This document shows, piece after piece, positions 40,444-48,483 of a stretch of DNA of 64,000 nt (position 1 is the first letter of the stretch; the number at the start of each line of letters is the position of its first letter). Source of the DNA: Bacillus sp. ISL-18 (GTDB lineage: Bacteria; Bacillota; Bacilli; Bacillales; Cytobacillaceae); assembly GCF_018613415.1 (NCBI RefSeq), contig NZ_JAGGQG010000030.1:62001-126000 (forward strand), written 5' to 3'. A model generated the notes under the pieces. The model saw only the letters and a list, made by a program, of their open reading frames with translations. It was not told where the DNA came from and did no database searches. The position numbers and the translations under genes were made by a program.

Positions 40444-41514
40444 ATGTGGATTACGAGACCTTTTTTTAAATATGCAACAGGAACCTTGTTAATTTTATTA
40501 ATCATTTTCTTATTTGGCAAAATCGATTACTTTGTATGGCCGTTTCAAAAATTAATTGCGACGATATTTTTTCCCATCCTCATTTCCGGAATCATATATT
40601 ATATTATGAGGCCATTTGTAACCTTTTTTTCCAAATATATCAGCAAAAATATGAGTATATTGATTGTTTATCTACTATTCATCGGGGCGGGCTATCTTTT
40701 TGTTCATTTTACTGGTACTCCTATTGCACAACAAGTCCAGCAGCTTTCGGAGCAATTTCCAAATAAGTTTGATAAGATCTCAGATGTTTCCCATGATATA
40801 GTTAAGCATAATAGCTTGGGTAATAGTTCATTAAGAATGATTGAGAAAAAAGCAAGTTCCCTCTCAAACTCCTTATTACAGCATATCGAACAAAATATCA
40901 CGAATATCCTATCCATTGTCACTAGTATTGCAACGGTGCTTGCAGTGGTTCCCTTTATCGTTTTTTATTTTTTACGAGATGGCGAGAAACTAAAGCCTGC
41001 TCTCTTAAAGAATCTTCCCGTTGAACACGTGGAAGAGGGAAATTTAATTCTGGCTGATATCGATAAGACTTTATCCGCTTATATCATCGGACAATGCCTC
41101 ATAGCGTTATCGGATGGAATCATGATGTATATTGGTTTTTGCATGATTGGTCTGAACAATAGTCTAGTGCTTGCCATTTTCGCGATGTGTATGACGATTG
41201 TACCCTTTATTGGCCCTGTGATTGGAATGGTCCCGGCCATCATTGTCGCACTTTTACAAGGTCCGTTTATGGTCTTGAAAGTCGTATTCGTTGTCATTGT
41301 TGCACAGCAAATAGATGGAAATTTTGTTACACCAAGAGTTATGGGAAAAAAACTGAATCTCCATCCATTAACAGTCATTTTCATTTTGTTAATTTCAGGG
41401 GCTATTTATGGATTTGTAGGAATCATAATTGCCATCCCACTCTATTCTGTTGTTAAAGTAACCCTTAAAAATGTCATTCGTTTTTATAAACTGAGAAAAA
41501 TTGAGAATAGATAG
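40444..41514 (+). CDS. AI-2E family permease
   Basis: 356 residues, seven to eight membrane segments and a soluble insert (about 95-150, PIAQQVQQLSEQFPNKFDKIS). VPFIVFYFLRDGEKLK, GPVIGMVPAIIVALLQGP and QQIDGNFVTPRVMGKKLNLHPLTVI are family signatures. Members transport varied solutes or ions; despite the name autoinducer export is not implied. AGGGGGG precedes ATG 40444. Confidence 0.85.
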   Translation: MWITRPFFKYATGTLLILLIIFLFGKIDYFVWPFQKLIATIFFPILISGIIYYIMRPFVTFFSKYISKNMSILIVYLLFIGAGYLFVHFTGTPIAQQVQQLSEQFPNKFDKISDVSHDIVKHNSLGNSSLRMIEKKASSLSNSLLQHIEQNITNILSIVTSIATVLAVVPFIVFYFLRDGEKLKPALLKNLPVEHVEEGNLILADIDKTLSAYIIGQCLIALSDGIMMYIGFCMIGLNNSLVLAIFAMCMTIVPFIGPVIGMVPAIIVALLQGPFMVLKVVFVVIVAQQIDGNFVTPRVMGKKLNLHPLTVIFILLISGAIYGFVGIIIAIPLYSVVKVTLKNVIRFYKLRKIENR

Positions 41515-41515
41515 C

Positions 41516-41562
41516 AAAATAAAACAGAGTTTCACGGACAGTGAAGGTCTGTTTTATTTTGA
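41516..41562 (+). terminator. Terminator
   Basis: AAAATAAAACAGA / TCTGTTTTATTTT stem with a 19-base loop after the AI-2E gene. Confidence 0.75.
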
Positions 41563-41586
41563 TCATTTTAGACCATAACGAGGAAA

Positions 41587-41760
41587 TTAATCAATCTTTT
41601 GTCCTTTTAAAGTTGGCTCCTGGTCAACCACCGCTTTTTTGGTACCTTTACTACTATAAGGTTTTGCACTCTTTGCTTTGTTTGCGCTGGCTTGCCAACG
41701 ATTCCAACCCTTCTTGCCTGTTCCTCTGCCTGTTCCACCTTTTCCTTTAGCTTTACTCAT
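41587..41760 (-). CDS. DUF3934 small basic protein
   Basis: 57 residues. SKAKGKGGTGRGTGKKGWNRWQASANKAKSAKPYSSKG is the complete DUF3934 pattern, a very basic Gly/Lys/Trp protein conserved in Bacillus. AGGAG lies eight bases before ATG 41760. Too short and composition-biased for routine gene callers. Function unknown; nucleic-acid binding is plausible from its charge. Confidence 0.75.
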   Translation of the reverse strand: MSKAKGKGGTGRGTGKKGWNRWQASANKAKSAKPYSSKGTKKAVVDQEPTLKGQKID

Positions 41761-41970
41761 ATCATCATCTCCTAATCATTTGGTTGAGTTACCTATCTAG
41801 TTTTAGTCATCATTTGACTCTGTTATTAAAATTATTAAGTCCTTAAGTAACATGATCTCTTCAGTAATCCATGCTTCTGCCCACAAAAACAATCCAATTG
41901 TTTCGAATATTATAAAAGATAGCCTCACTGAATCATTTCCTGTAGTAAATAAATTAGAAGGAGGTTTCCC

Positions 41971-42114
41971 ATGAAAACAAACGAGCTTGATTATCCTAAA
42001 GAATGGGTTGAACTGGTAAAAGAAGCCATGAAATCAGGCATAAAAAAAGAAGACTTTAAAAAGTTTTTAATAAAAGAGAAAGACAAAAGGCAAAACAAAG
42101 GTTTGACTTATTAA
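41971..42114 (+). CDS. SinI-like antirepressor
   Basis: 47 residues. ELDYPKEWVELVKEAMKSGIKKEDFKKFL follows the SinI dimerisation pattern of B. subtilis (LDQEWVELMVEAKEANISPEEIRKYL): Trp-Val-Glu-Leu helix, Gly/Asn turn, I-x3-E-(D/I)-x-K(F/Y)L helix. SinI binds SinR and relieves repression of matrix genes. No SinR-type partner lies in the window. AGAAGGAGG precedes ATG. A terminator follows about 60 bases on. Confidence 0.7.
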   Translation: MKTNELDYPKEWVELVKEAMKSGIKKEDFKKFLIKEKDKRQNKGLTY

Positions 42115-42170
42115 AATAAACAAACCGATATACTGTTTAAACTAGAATTGTTTCACTATAGATAAAATTA

Positions 42171-42213
42171 AGCCTTTACAAACAAAAAATAAGTAAATTT
42201 TGTTTTAAAGGCT
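42171..42213 (+). terminator. Terminator of the SinI-like gene
   Basis: AGCCTTTACAAACAAAA / TTTTGTTTTAAAGGCT imperfect stem. Confidence 0.6.
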
Positions 42214-42261
42214 AATTGATTTTTGATTCGTGATTCATTAAAACCCTGGACAATGAAACGA

Positions 42262-42399
42262 CTACTTTTTATTGTTTTTTTTCAATTCAATTGTTATCTC
42301 ATTAATGCGTTTTTCTACCTCATAAAGGTTCTTCTGCATCCGATCCCGCCGGCTGGTCAAGACCTGTAATTCCTGTTTTAATTCCTCTATTTTGCTCAT
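42262..42399 (-). CDS. 45-residue coiled-coil peptide
   Basis: ATG 42399 after GGAGGAG. SKIEELKQELQVLTSRRDRMQKNLYEVEKRINEITIELKKNNKK has leucine/isoleucine heptads throughout, like Spo0E-type or other tiny coiled-coil proteins, but the SQELD motif of Spo0E is missing. Function unknown. Confidence 0.55.
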   Translation of the reverse strand: MSKIEELKQELQVLTSRRDRMQKNLYEVEKRINEITIELKKNNKK

Positions 42400-42667
42400 A
42401 ATTTCTCCTCCGTTTGACGATAAATCAGTAATATGCTTGCAAAGAAACATTTTTAGACAGGTTTCTCTGCTTTCTATTATTCTTATCATAATCATTAAAA
42501 ATTCATTATATCAAATTGATTATTTAATTTGTTAAAAACTTGTTCGCATGTGCAGAATTGTTAAAAATATCCCTTTACTAATTTACTTTTAGATGGCACT
42601 TGTCCATTCCATTTGATTCTAAATGCATATATTATCAATACCACCAAGCATTAAATACCTCCAAATG

Positions 42668-42702
42668 AAGCGTTTGCATTGATTGCAGACGCTTTTTTTA
42701 TT
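42668..42702 (+). terminator. Orphan terminator
   Basis: AAGCGTTTGCA / TGCAGACGCTT stem (one mismatch) followed by TTTTTTTATTTTTT. No plus-strand gene precedes it within 550 bases, so it may end a small RNA or read-through from the SinI-like gene. The gap 42400-42836 otherwise shows no coding signal. Confidence 0.7.
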
Positions 42703-42836
42703 TTTTAAAAAATGGTATAAGAAAATCGCTGATTTCTAAATAACATTGTGACGCTTGTCCAATCATCCTTTATGTTAAGAAATATATATATATAGAAGTT
42801 AATACTTCAAAAAAGTCAAATAGGTGGTGAAATAAT

Positions 42837-42953
42837 ATGTGGGGATCTTATGGCTACGGTGGTGGCTATGGCGGTGGCTATGGCGGCAGCAGCTTTGTAT
42901 TAATCGTTGTTTTGTTCATTCTATTAATCATTGTTCTGAGCGCTTGGGTTTAA
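42837..42953 (+). CDS. YjcZ-family sporulation protein
   Basis: 38 residues: a glycine/tyrosine-rich head (MWGSYGYGGGYGGGYGGSS) and a single membrane span (FVLIVVLFILLIIVLSAWV). This is the YjcZ family (tail FxLIVVLFILLIIxG) of tiny spore-former proteins. AGGTGGTG precedes ATG 42837. A second, shorter member follows at 43017. Confidence 0.8.
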   Translation: MWGSYGYGGGYGGGYGGSSFVLIVVLFILLIIVLSAWV

Positions 42954-43016
42954 TTTAAAGCCGTTTGTTTTGGTCTATGTCATTTCCTATTTTAGCAAGG
43001 AATGGAGGTGTTGCAC

Positions 43017-43106
43017 ATGGATGGATTAAGAAATGGTTTTGCTTTAATTGTCGTATTGTTTATTCTCCTTATCATTGTAGGATCTTCTTTTATGAGAGGT
43101 TATTAA
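43017..43106 (+). CDS. YjcZ-like 29-residue membrane peptide
   Basis: MDGLRNGFALIVVLFILLIIVGSSFMRGY: the same ALIVVLFILLIIVG membrane core as the preceding gene without the Gly/Tyr head. ATGGAGGTG lies six bases before ATG 43017. Terminator about 75 bases downstream. Probably co-transcribed with the preceding gene. Confidence 0.75.
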   Translation: MDGLRNGFALIVVLFILLIIVGSSFMRGY

Positions 43107-43179
43107 TTTGTACAGAAACAATTTGAGTTCGATAGGGAAAAAGCCGATTCTATTAACGCTAATGGTTTTAACATGAATC

Positions 43180-43206
43180 AAGGAGCCTTCGGGCTCCTTT
43201 TTTATT
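43180..43206 (+). terminator. Terminator
   Basis: AAGGAGCC TTC GGGCTCCTT stem followed by TTTTT, ending the YjcZ pair. Confidence 0.9.
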
Positions 43207-43314
43207 AATCCGCTGTACTATAAAAAAATCTATATTATTTTTACAACATGGTTTATTATGGTAAGTTATATCTATACTTTTAAAACAATTTTTGCAGTGA
43301 AAAGGGGGCTAACG

Positions 43315-44130
43315 TTGAAGAAGATATTTATTGTTCTCCTATTGTTTACTTTTTTATTATTAACTGCTTGTAATTCAGCCAGAGTCCCTATGCACACAGA
43401 TCAAAAACAAATGATGAACATGAAGCCCCTTACTGGAGAAGAAACACGTTCAGAATGGACCGCACCTGATCACATTAGCGCTAATCAGTCAGTGACAATC
43501 TCTATTCTTATTAAGGATAAACACAATAAGCCAATAAAGGAATTTGAAACGGTTAGCACTAAAAAAATGCACTTAGTAGTAGTCAGCAAGGACCTTTCTT
43601 ACTTTGACCACATCCACCCCACCTTCAAGGGCAATGGCCGTTTCGAGATAACAACTAAATTTCCTGCAAGCGGTGACTATAAACTCATTGCTGAGATGAC
43701 ACCTGTTGGGGCCAGTGATTACAGTATTGAAAATCAATGGTTAACGGTACAGGGTTCTCCCCCCCTGCCAAAACCGATTGAACCTGAAACAGAAAGATCA
43801 AAAGTGATTGATGGAACAAAAGTAACCCTTACTTTTGATGAGAAACTAGCAGCAAAGAAAAATATCGATATGAACTTCACTTTATCTGATACTGCTACGA
43901 ATAAACCTATTAAAAACTTACAGCCCTACCTAGGTACGGTTGGTCATGCGGTCGCTATTGATAAGGATGTTAATCTGTTCATGCATATTCACCCATTGTA
44001 CCCGAAAGGAACAGGTCCTAAAGTTGTTTTTATGACCTATTTCCCCACAAAGGGCGTTTACAAAGTCTGGGGGCAATTTAATGTCAATGGACATATATTG
44101 ACTGTTCCATTTGTACTTAATGTTGAATAG
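43315..44130 (+). CDS. Lipoprotein with two HxHP-type metal-binding-like domains
   Basis: 271 residues from TTG 43315 (AAAGGGGG upstream). Lipobox LLLTAC. Two similar beta-sandwich halves each carry a histidine cluster: KKMHLVVVSKDLSYFDHIHPTF (about 85-106) and VGHAVAIDKDVNLFMHIHPLYP (about 210-232). This YtkA/CopC-like repeat with HIHP suggests copper or other metal binding outside the membrane. Convergent with a CopC-CopD fusion gene, which supports the copper reading. Metal is inferred. Confidence 0.7.
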   Translation: MKKIFIVLLLFTFLLLTACNSARVPMHTDQKQMMNMKPLTGEETRSEWTAPDHISANQSVTISILIKDKHNKPIKEFETVSTKKMHLVVVSKDLSYFDHIHPTFKGNGRFEITTKFPASGDYKLIAEMTPVGASDYSIENQWLTVQGSPPLPKPIEPETERSKVIDGTKVTLTFDEKLAAKKNIDMNFTLSDTATNKPIKNLQPYLGTVGHAVAIDKDVNLFMHIHPLYPKGTGPKVVFMTYFPTKGVYKVWGQFNVNGHILTVPFVLNVE

Positions 44131-44134
44131 ACAT

Positions 44135-44168
44135 GAAAAAACCTGTTCAAGCTATGAACAGGTTTTTT
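44135..44168. terminator. Bidirectional terminator
   Basis: AAAAAACCTGTTCA / TGAACAGGTTTTTT stem between the convergent copper-related genes. Confidence 0.9.
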
Positions 44169-44201
44169 CCATCTTCTTTTCTCCTTGTATGGTTCTTTAT
44201 T

Positions 44202-45881
44202 TTATTGACTGCCTACTCTCACTTTGAAGTCAGTATCAATCGTTTCTAAATCTTTGGTCAGAACATGGACATGTACGTTCCAACGACCTGCCATATTGAA
44301 ATTCATTCCCTGTCCTTCATATTTGCCATTTTGGACTTTTATTAAGGTCTTAGTATCGTCACCCATATCCATTTCTAACGATGTAAACGTAAGGGTTACT
44401 TGCTCAATCCCCTTCATAGGCTGACCTTTTTTGTTTTTCAATGATAAGACGAAATCATTTTCCCCTATAACATTAGGAGTCGCTTCAAAAGTAATGCTAC
44501 TTCCCTGATTATCTTTATTCGTTTCCTTAAACGGACCTGGAGACGCCATAGCAGTGGGCAAATTGGTTAATAAGACTGAAAGAATTAACACCGATAATCC
44601 TGTTATCAATTCTCCCCATAAGGATGAGGTCAAGCCTTTTTCTCTGTTTCGTTTCCCTTTAACAAAATTAACCGCAGCAAAAACCATCATGATCATCAAG
44701 AGAAAAACCTTGCCTAACAACACACGTCCGTAATCAGTAAATAAAAGACTCCGAAGATTAGGAATAAAGGAAATACTACTAAAAAACCCGCTAGTGGTTA
44801 ACAGGAGGACGAATAAGACTCCCCATTTAGAAAATCTATGGATTGTGTCAAAATACAGTGTCTTTGTATCCGTCTTTCTACTCAGAGGGATCAAAGCTAC
44901 TAGAGTAACGATACTCCCTATCCAAATCGAAGCAGAAAGTAAATGAATAAAATCTAACGGAATGGTTAGATAAACATTTGTAGACGAGGCAGCATGACTC
45001 GTAAATGTTTTTGATAGGATCAAGCCGGTGCCAAGAATAAAGGAAACCCACATCCATAACGGTTTGAAGTTTGTTTTTTGTATGAAGTATGCAGCAATAA
45101 AAACGAAAAACAAGCAACAGATTTGAAGAATCCATATTTCTCCAAAAAACGTGTTCTCTAGGATATCACTAAATACTTCAACGCTTAAAACCTTCCCCCA
45201 GCTCAAACCCGATTCAATCGTTGCCTGCAATGGTAAACTCAAAATCATACTTAGAGCTAATATCATGATGGAAAGCTTTGCTATTTTACTTATAATAGTT
45301 AACACCCATGTATCATTTATTAATTCTTTACGAAGAACAAAAAGGCTAAAGAAGAGGATTCCAAGGAAACACGCATTACTCATATATTGGAGCCAGCGAA
45401 TAATGATAAGATCAATTTTTGGGCTATAGCCCTTGGATTCATGATCATTTGAACTGTCTTGGGCGTTTCCATTTCCAATTTGGAATGGAATCACCCCCTG
45501 TACTGGATGACCATCACTAGAAACCACTCGCCATTGGATGCTGTAGGTGCCATTAGGGAGACTTTCATCTAAATTACATTCAATAATGGATGGATTTTCA
45601 GCATTAACCCCTCCATTTTTCTGGTCCACTCGCTTACCTGATGAATCAAACACTTCTATAGAATTAAAAGACGTCTGAATTCTCTCATCAAATTCAATAG
45701 ATACCTTTTTTGGTGCTTCTTGTATGATTTCGTTTTCGTATGGGGTAGATTTAAGTATGTACGCATGTGCTGAAACAAGTGAAGGATAAAAAAAGATAAA
45801 AAGGTATAATACCGTCATAATCAAGCTGCTGTATTTAAGCTGTTTCACCCTATTACTTCCCTCTTTTTGAAATGGCCGCAT
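44202..45881 (-). CDS. CopC-CopD fusion, YcnJ-like copper importer
   Basis: 559 residues. Signal peptide ending SLVSAHA, so the mature N terminus starts with the copper-ligand histidine of CopC (HAYILKSTPYENEII). CopC domain to about 145 with SSDGHPVQG; then CopD with about nine membrane segments (IRWLQYMSNACFLG, DFIHLLSASIWIGSIVTL, FSKWGVLFVLLLTTSG); and a C-terminal beta domain (TFEATPNVIGENDF..., NMAGRWNVHVHVL). YcnJ imports copper in B. subtilis. ATG 45881 follows AGGAG; GTG 11 codons later is an alternative start. YcnK/YcnI partners are not present. Confidence 0.85.
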   Translation of the reverse strand: MRPFQKEGSNRVKQLKYSSLIMTVLYLFIFFYPSLVSAHAYILKSTPYENEIIQEAPKKVSIEFDERIQTSFNSIEVFDSSGKRVDQKNGGVNAENPSIIECNLDESLPNGTYSIQWRVVSSDGHPVQGVIPFQIGNGNAQDSSNDHESKGYSPKIDLIIIRWLQYMSNACFLGILFFSLFVLRKELINDTWVLTIISKIAKLSIMILALSMILSLPLQATIESGLSWGKVLSVEVFSDILENTFFGEIWILQICCLFFVFIAAYFIQKTNFKPLWMWVSFILGTGLILSKTFTSHAASSTNVYLTIPLDFIHLLSASIWIGSIVTLVALIPLSRKTDTKTLYFDTIHRFSKWGVLFVLLLTTSGFFSSISFIPNLRSLLFTDYGRVLLGKVFLLMIMMVFAAVNFVKGKRNREKGLTSSLWGELITGLSVLILSVLLTNLPTAMASPGPFKETNKDNQGSSITFEATPNVIGENDFVLSLKNKKGQPMKGIEQVTLTFTSLEMDMGDDTKTLIKVQNGKYEGQGMNFNMAGRWNVHVHVLTKDLETIDTDFKVRVGSQ

Positions 45882-46071
45882 ATCAAACTCCTGTTCTTTA
45901 TTAAATTTACGTCAACAAATATACATTAGGATAATTTTTCGATTTAAACAAGTAACACATGATTATTTTGAGTAAAAGTTTAATTCAATCGCTTTTGTTA
46001 CCAAAAATGAAGTTCAAATTATGTATTATTCTCAACGGTGCCTCCCCTCTTTACTGCTCACCAATTAAGAA

Positions 46072-46098
46072 ATAAAAAAGACCGCCGCGGCGATCCTG
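46072..46098 (-). terminator. Terminator
   Basis: CCGC CGCG GCGG core hairpin followed by TCTTTTTTATTT on the minus strand, after the 50-residue gene. Confidence 0.65.
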
Positions 46099-46115
46099 TT
46101 AGAAGATCAAAAAAG

Positions 46116-46268
46116 TTATTTATTTAATGTTAATGTTAATTCAGAGAAATGAACAAGTTCTATTTCATGTTGACCTTTTGTTGGCTCAGCAATTTCACAA
46201 TAACCAGAGGCATATTGGTGGATTATCATGTATTCTTTGCCCTTATAAATTACTCTTATCTTATCCAA
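46116..46268 (-). CDS. 50-residue hypothetical protein
   Basis: TTG 46268 lies ten bases after GAAGGA. DKIRVIYKGKEYMIIHQYASGYCEIAEPTKGQHEIELVHFSEL reads as a small all-beta protein. Terminator follows. Not recognised. Confidence 0.5.
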   Translation of the reverse strand: MDKIRVIYKGKEYMIIHQYASGYCEIAEPTKGQHEIELVHFSELTLTLNK

Positions 46269-46497
46269 AGAATTCACATCCTTCGAGTTTCTACATCTAT
46301 CATAGTGTAAATTAACTCAAAGGTCTGTGTCTTTTTACCGACAATTCTTCAATTTACCATTATTTGTATTATTTATCCTTAGAATCGTTTTGGATTCATA
46401 TTTTATTTTTCCTCGTAGCGCAACATTTATTTGTTTATTCTACTATTTAAATGGCAATAGTATAGTATTAGCTTATACATGACAGGAGGAACCTCTC

Positions 46498-47052
46498 ATT
46501 CACTCATTTCAAGGGATGCATAAATCTTTTTGGGAATACCATAAAGCTTATGATCACAGAATGTTTGCATGGAAGCATGAAGTACTATTTACTTGGGAAT
46601 GGTGGCTGGGTATTATACTTACATTCATTCCGTGGATTGTATGGATTGTTTTAAGAGAAAAGAAAAGCACCAGTCGATTACTTTACGCGGGTTCCATTGT
46701 AGCTCTTATTTCTTTAACATTGGACAATGCAGGAATTCAGTTATCTGCATGGAATTACCCAAAACCTGTTACACCGATTATTCCATCCTATATTCCTTTT
46801 GATTTTTCGTTAATGCCAATAACCATAATGTTTCTAATACAAAAGTTTTATAATAAAAATCCATGGATTATTGGTTTCATTTTTGGAAGCATTACCGCTT
46901 TTATCGGTGAACCTATTTTTAAATGGCTTGGCTTGTATGATCCTATAAATTGGAAAGTTGGGTACTCTGTTCCCTTTTATGCATCTATCTATTATGTAGC
47001 TTATAAAACCGCCATGAGTAAGAATTTCAGTCAATTAGGGGCATCCAAGTGA
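46498..47052 (+). CDS. CBO0543-family membrane protein, possible ATT start
   Basis: 184 residues if started at ATT 46498, 178 from ATG 46516. The AGGAGGA at 46484-46490 is 7 bases from the ATT but 25 from the ATG, and AAGGG abuts the ATG too closely. HSFQGMHKSFWEYHKAYDHRMFAWKHEVLFTWEWWLGI is followed by five membrane segments and GEPIFKWLGLYDPINWKVGYSVPFY, typical of CBO0543. Second family member in the window. Confidence 0.75.
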   Translation: MHSFQGMHKSFWEYHKAYDHRMFAWKHEVLFTWEWWLGIILTFIPWIVWIVLREKKSTSRLLYAGSIVALISLTLDNAGIQLSAWNYPKPVTPIIPSYIPFDFSLMPITIMFLIQKFYNKNPWIIGFIFGSITAFIGEPIFKWLGLYDPINWKVGYSVPFYASIYYVAYKTAMSKNFSQLGASK

Positions 47053-47084
47053 TGCCTTTTTTGTGTTTGTTTAACGAATGTATA

Positions 47085-47135
47085 AAAAAGAAGGTTCCCT
47101 AAAAGTTAAACTTTCGGGAAACCTTCTTTTTTAAC
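47085..47135. terminator. Bidirectional terminator
   Basis: AAAAAAGAAGGTTCCC / GGGAAACCTTCTTTTTT stem (small mismatch) between convergent genes. Confidence 0.85.
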
Positions 47136-47142
47136 AAACACG

Positions 47143-47313
47143 TTAGTGAAATTCCGTAAAAGTATCTATGCCTTCATCATTTTGCTCTATTTGATTAATT
47201 TTTTCACGAATGTATCGATTGGAATAGACCAATAATATAAGCATCATACCTAAACATCCGCTAATAATTAACAAGAAATACTGAAACCAAACACCGAAAT
47301 CTAGAATCTCCAT
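47143..47313 (-). CDS. 56-residue membrane peptide
   Basis: ATG 47313 follows AGGAGGAAG. MEILDFGVWFQYFLLIISGCLGMMLILLVY is one membrane span; the tail (SNRYIREKINQIEQNDEGIDTF) is charged and helical. No family recognised. Confidence 0.65.
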   Translation of the reverse strand: MEILDFGVWFQYFLLIISGCLGMMLILLVYSNRYIREKINQIEQNDEGIDTFTEFH

Positions 47314-47488
47314 TAAACTTCCTCCTGTTCATTTTAACTTCATGTCGTTTGTACCTTTTTTAAATGTGCCGTTACTCCGTTCTACCCATGACTTAAGAGA
47401 ATTTGCTTAAAGGTAGTTCATTTTGTTAAAGTATATACCCGAATACAAGTAAATGAATCATTTAAAGTAGCTCTTTGATCGATAAAAA

Positions 47489-47529
47489 AACAGTCAAAAA
47501 GCGGTTTCCCCTTCCTAATTTGACTGTTA
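47489..47529. other. Inverted repeat in the acp promoter region
   Basis: AACAGTCAAA and TTTGACTGTT are perfect inverted arms with about 21 bases between, directly upstream of TATAAT and the acyl carrier protein gene. No T run, so an operator is more likely than a terminator. Not a FapR box. Confidence 0.45.
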
Positions 47530-47565
47530 TAATTGAGCTTATGATCTATTTAGGAGGATTCCGCC

Positions 47566-47793
47566 ATGACTACATTTGAAAAGTTAAAGCCAATTATTGC
47601 AGACCAACTGGGTGTCAAATTGGAGAATATCAGACCAGAAGCATCATTCAAGGATGATTTCGAAGCTGATTCACTTGATATGGTGAACTTGACGATGGAA
47701 ATTGAAGATGAATTTGCGATTGAAATTAGTGACAAAGTCGCCGCAAAGCTTCAAACGGTCGGTGATGTTGTAAACTATATTCAAAACCGTTAA
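47566..47793 (+). CDS. Acyl carrier protein paralogue
   Basis: 75 residues with the phosphopantetheine serine S36 in ADSLDMVNLTMEIEDEFAIEI. Compared with the housekeeping AcpA of Bacillus ([27 protein letters not shown]) it has DFEADSL and VNLTM, so it is an extra, diverged ACP. It is not in the fapR-plsX-fabD-fabG-acpA cluster. AGGAGG precedes ATG. The next gene is a membrane protein after a terminator. Confidence 0.85.
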   Translation: MTTFEKLKPIIADQLGVKLENIRPEASFKDDFEADSLDMVNLTMEIEDEFAIEISDKVAAKLQTVGDVVNYIQNR

Positions 47794-47797
47794 CACA

Positions 47798-47829
47798 AAA
47801 AGAGCATCGAATGGATGCTCTTTTTTATT
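47798..47829 (+). terminator. Terminator of the ACP gene
   Basis: AAAGAGCATC / GATGCTCTTT stem then TTTT. Confidence 0.9.
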
Positions 47830-47902
47830 TCTATTAATGAAGAAACTAAAATACATATTTCTTCTTTGTTTTTAGCACGATAAAAGGGAAAGGCGTGTTA
47901 AC

Positions 47903-48361
47903 ATGTTACCCAACCTAATTAGAATTGGACTTTTGTTAATTTCTTGGTCAACTCTTTTCTTTATTCCAAAAAAAACATTGAAAACCTATACCCCGGTAGC
48001 AATATTTGCTTCAATACTATTAGTAATCGAAAGTATTTTAGCCGTTCCATTTAAATGGTGGACAGTAAAGGGAGGACTACTACATAAATTTTTTAATGAT
48101 TTTAGTTTTATTTTTGGACCATTCTTTGTTGGAACTATTTTGTTCTTTCGTTTTACCTTCAGAAAATTTTGGCTTTATGCAATCACTAATTTATTAATGG
48201 ATTTATTTCTTGCTTTTCCTGTAAGTTGGCTGTCTCAGAAGCTAAACGTTTTTAAATTAGTCAACTTTAAGCCCAAACACATTTTTTACACAGCTATTAT
48301 TTATGCTATTGTTATTTACGGCTTCCAAAACTTTATAACACGTTCAAAAATCCGTAGATAA
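47903..48361 (+). CDS. 152-residue membrane protein
   Basis: Four to five hydrophobic segments: LIRIGLLLISWSTLFFI, VAIFASILLVIESILAV, FIFGPFFVGTILFF, WLYAITNLLMDLFLAFPVSW, IFYTAIIYAIVIYGF. The layout loosely resembles the CBO0543 proteins elsewhere in the window, but I do not see the family motif. AAGGC lies eight bases before ATG. Confidence 0.6.
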   Translation: MLPNLIRIGLLLISWSTLFFIPKKTLKTYTPVAIFASILLVIESILAVPFKWWTVKGGLLHKFFNDFSFIFGPFFVGTILFFRFTFRKFWLYAITNLLMDLFLAFPVSWLSQKLNVFKLVNFKPKHIFYTAIIYAIVIYGFQNFITRSKIRR

Positions 48362-48386
48362 AATAGGTAAAAATATATTCTTTTAA

Positions 48387-48442
48387 CAAAAAGGGAAGTC
48401 TCCTATCGCACTAGTGCAATGAGAGACTTCCCTTTTTTTTAT
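48387..48442. terminator. Bidirectional terminator
   Basis: AAAAAGGGAAGTCTC / GAGACTTCCCTTTTT stem with an inner CACTAGTG palindrome, between convergent genes. Confidence 0.85.
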
Positions 48443-48483
48443 TACTAGGAAAACATTAAAAAGAATTTTCCTCAAGGGTAAGA

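Noticed and set aside
40444..41514. Autoinducer-2 exporter
   Set aside because: Family name only; members carry other substrates and there is no lux/lsr context.
31108..46268. Prophage or genomic island made of many tiny genes
   Set aside because: No integrase, structural, lysis or transposase genes and no attachment repeats; the tiny genes have individual Bacillus-type signals.
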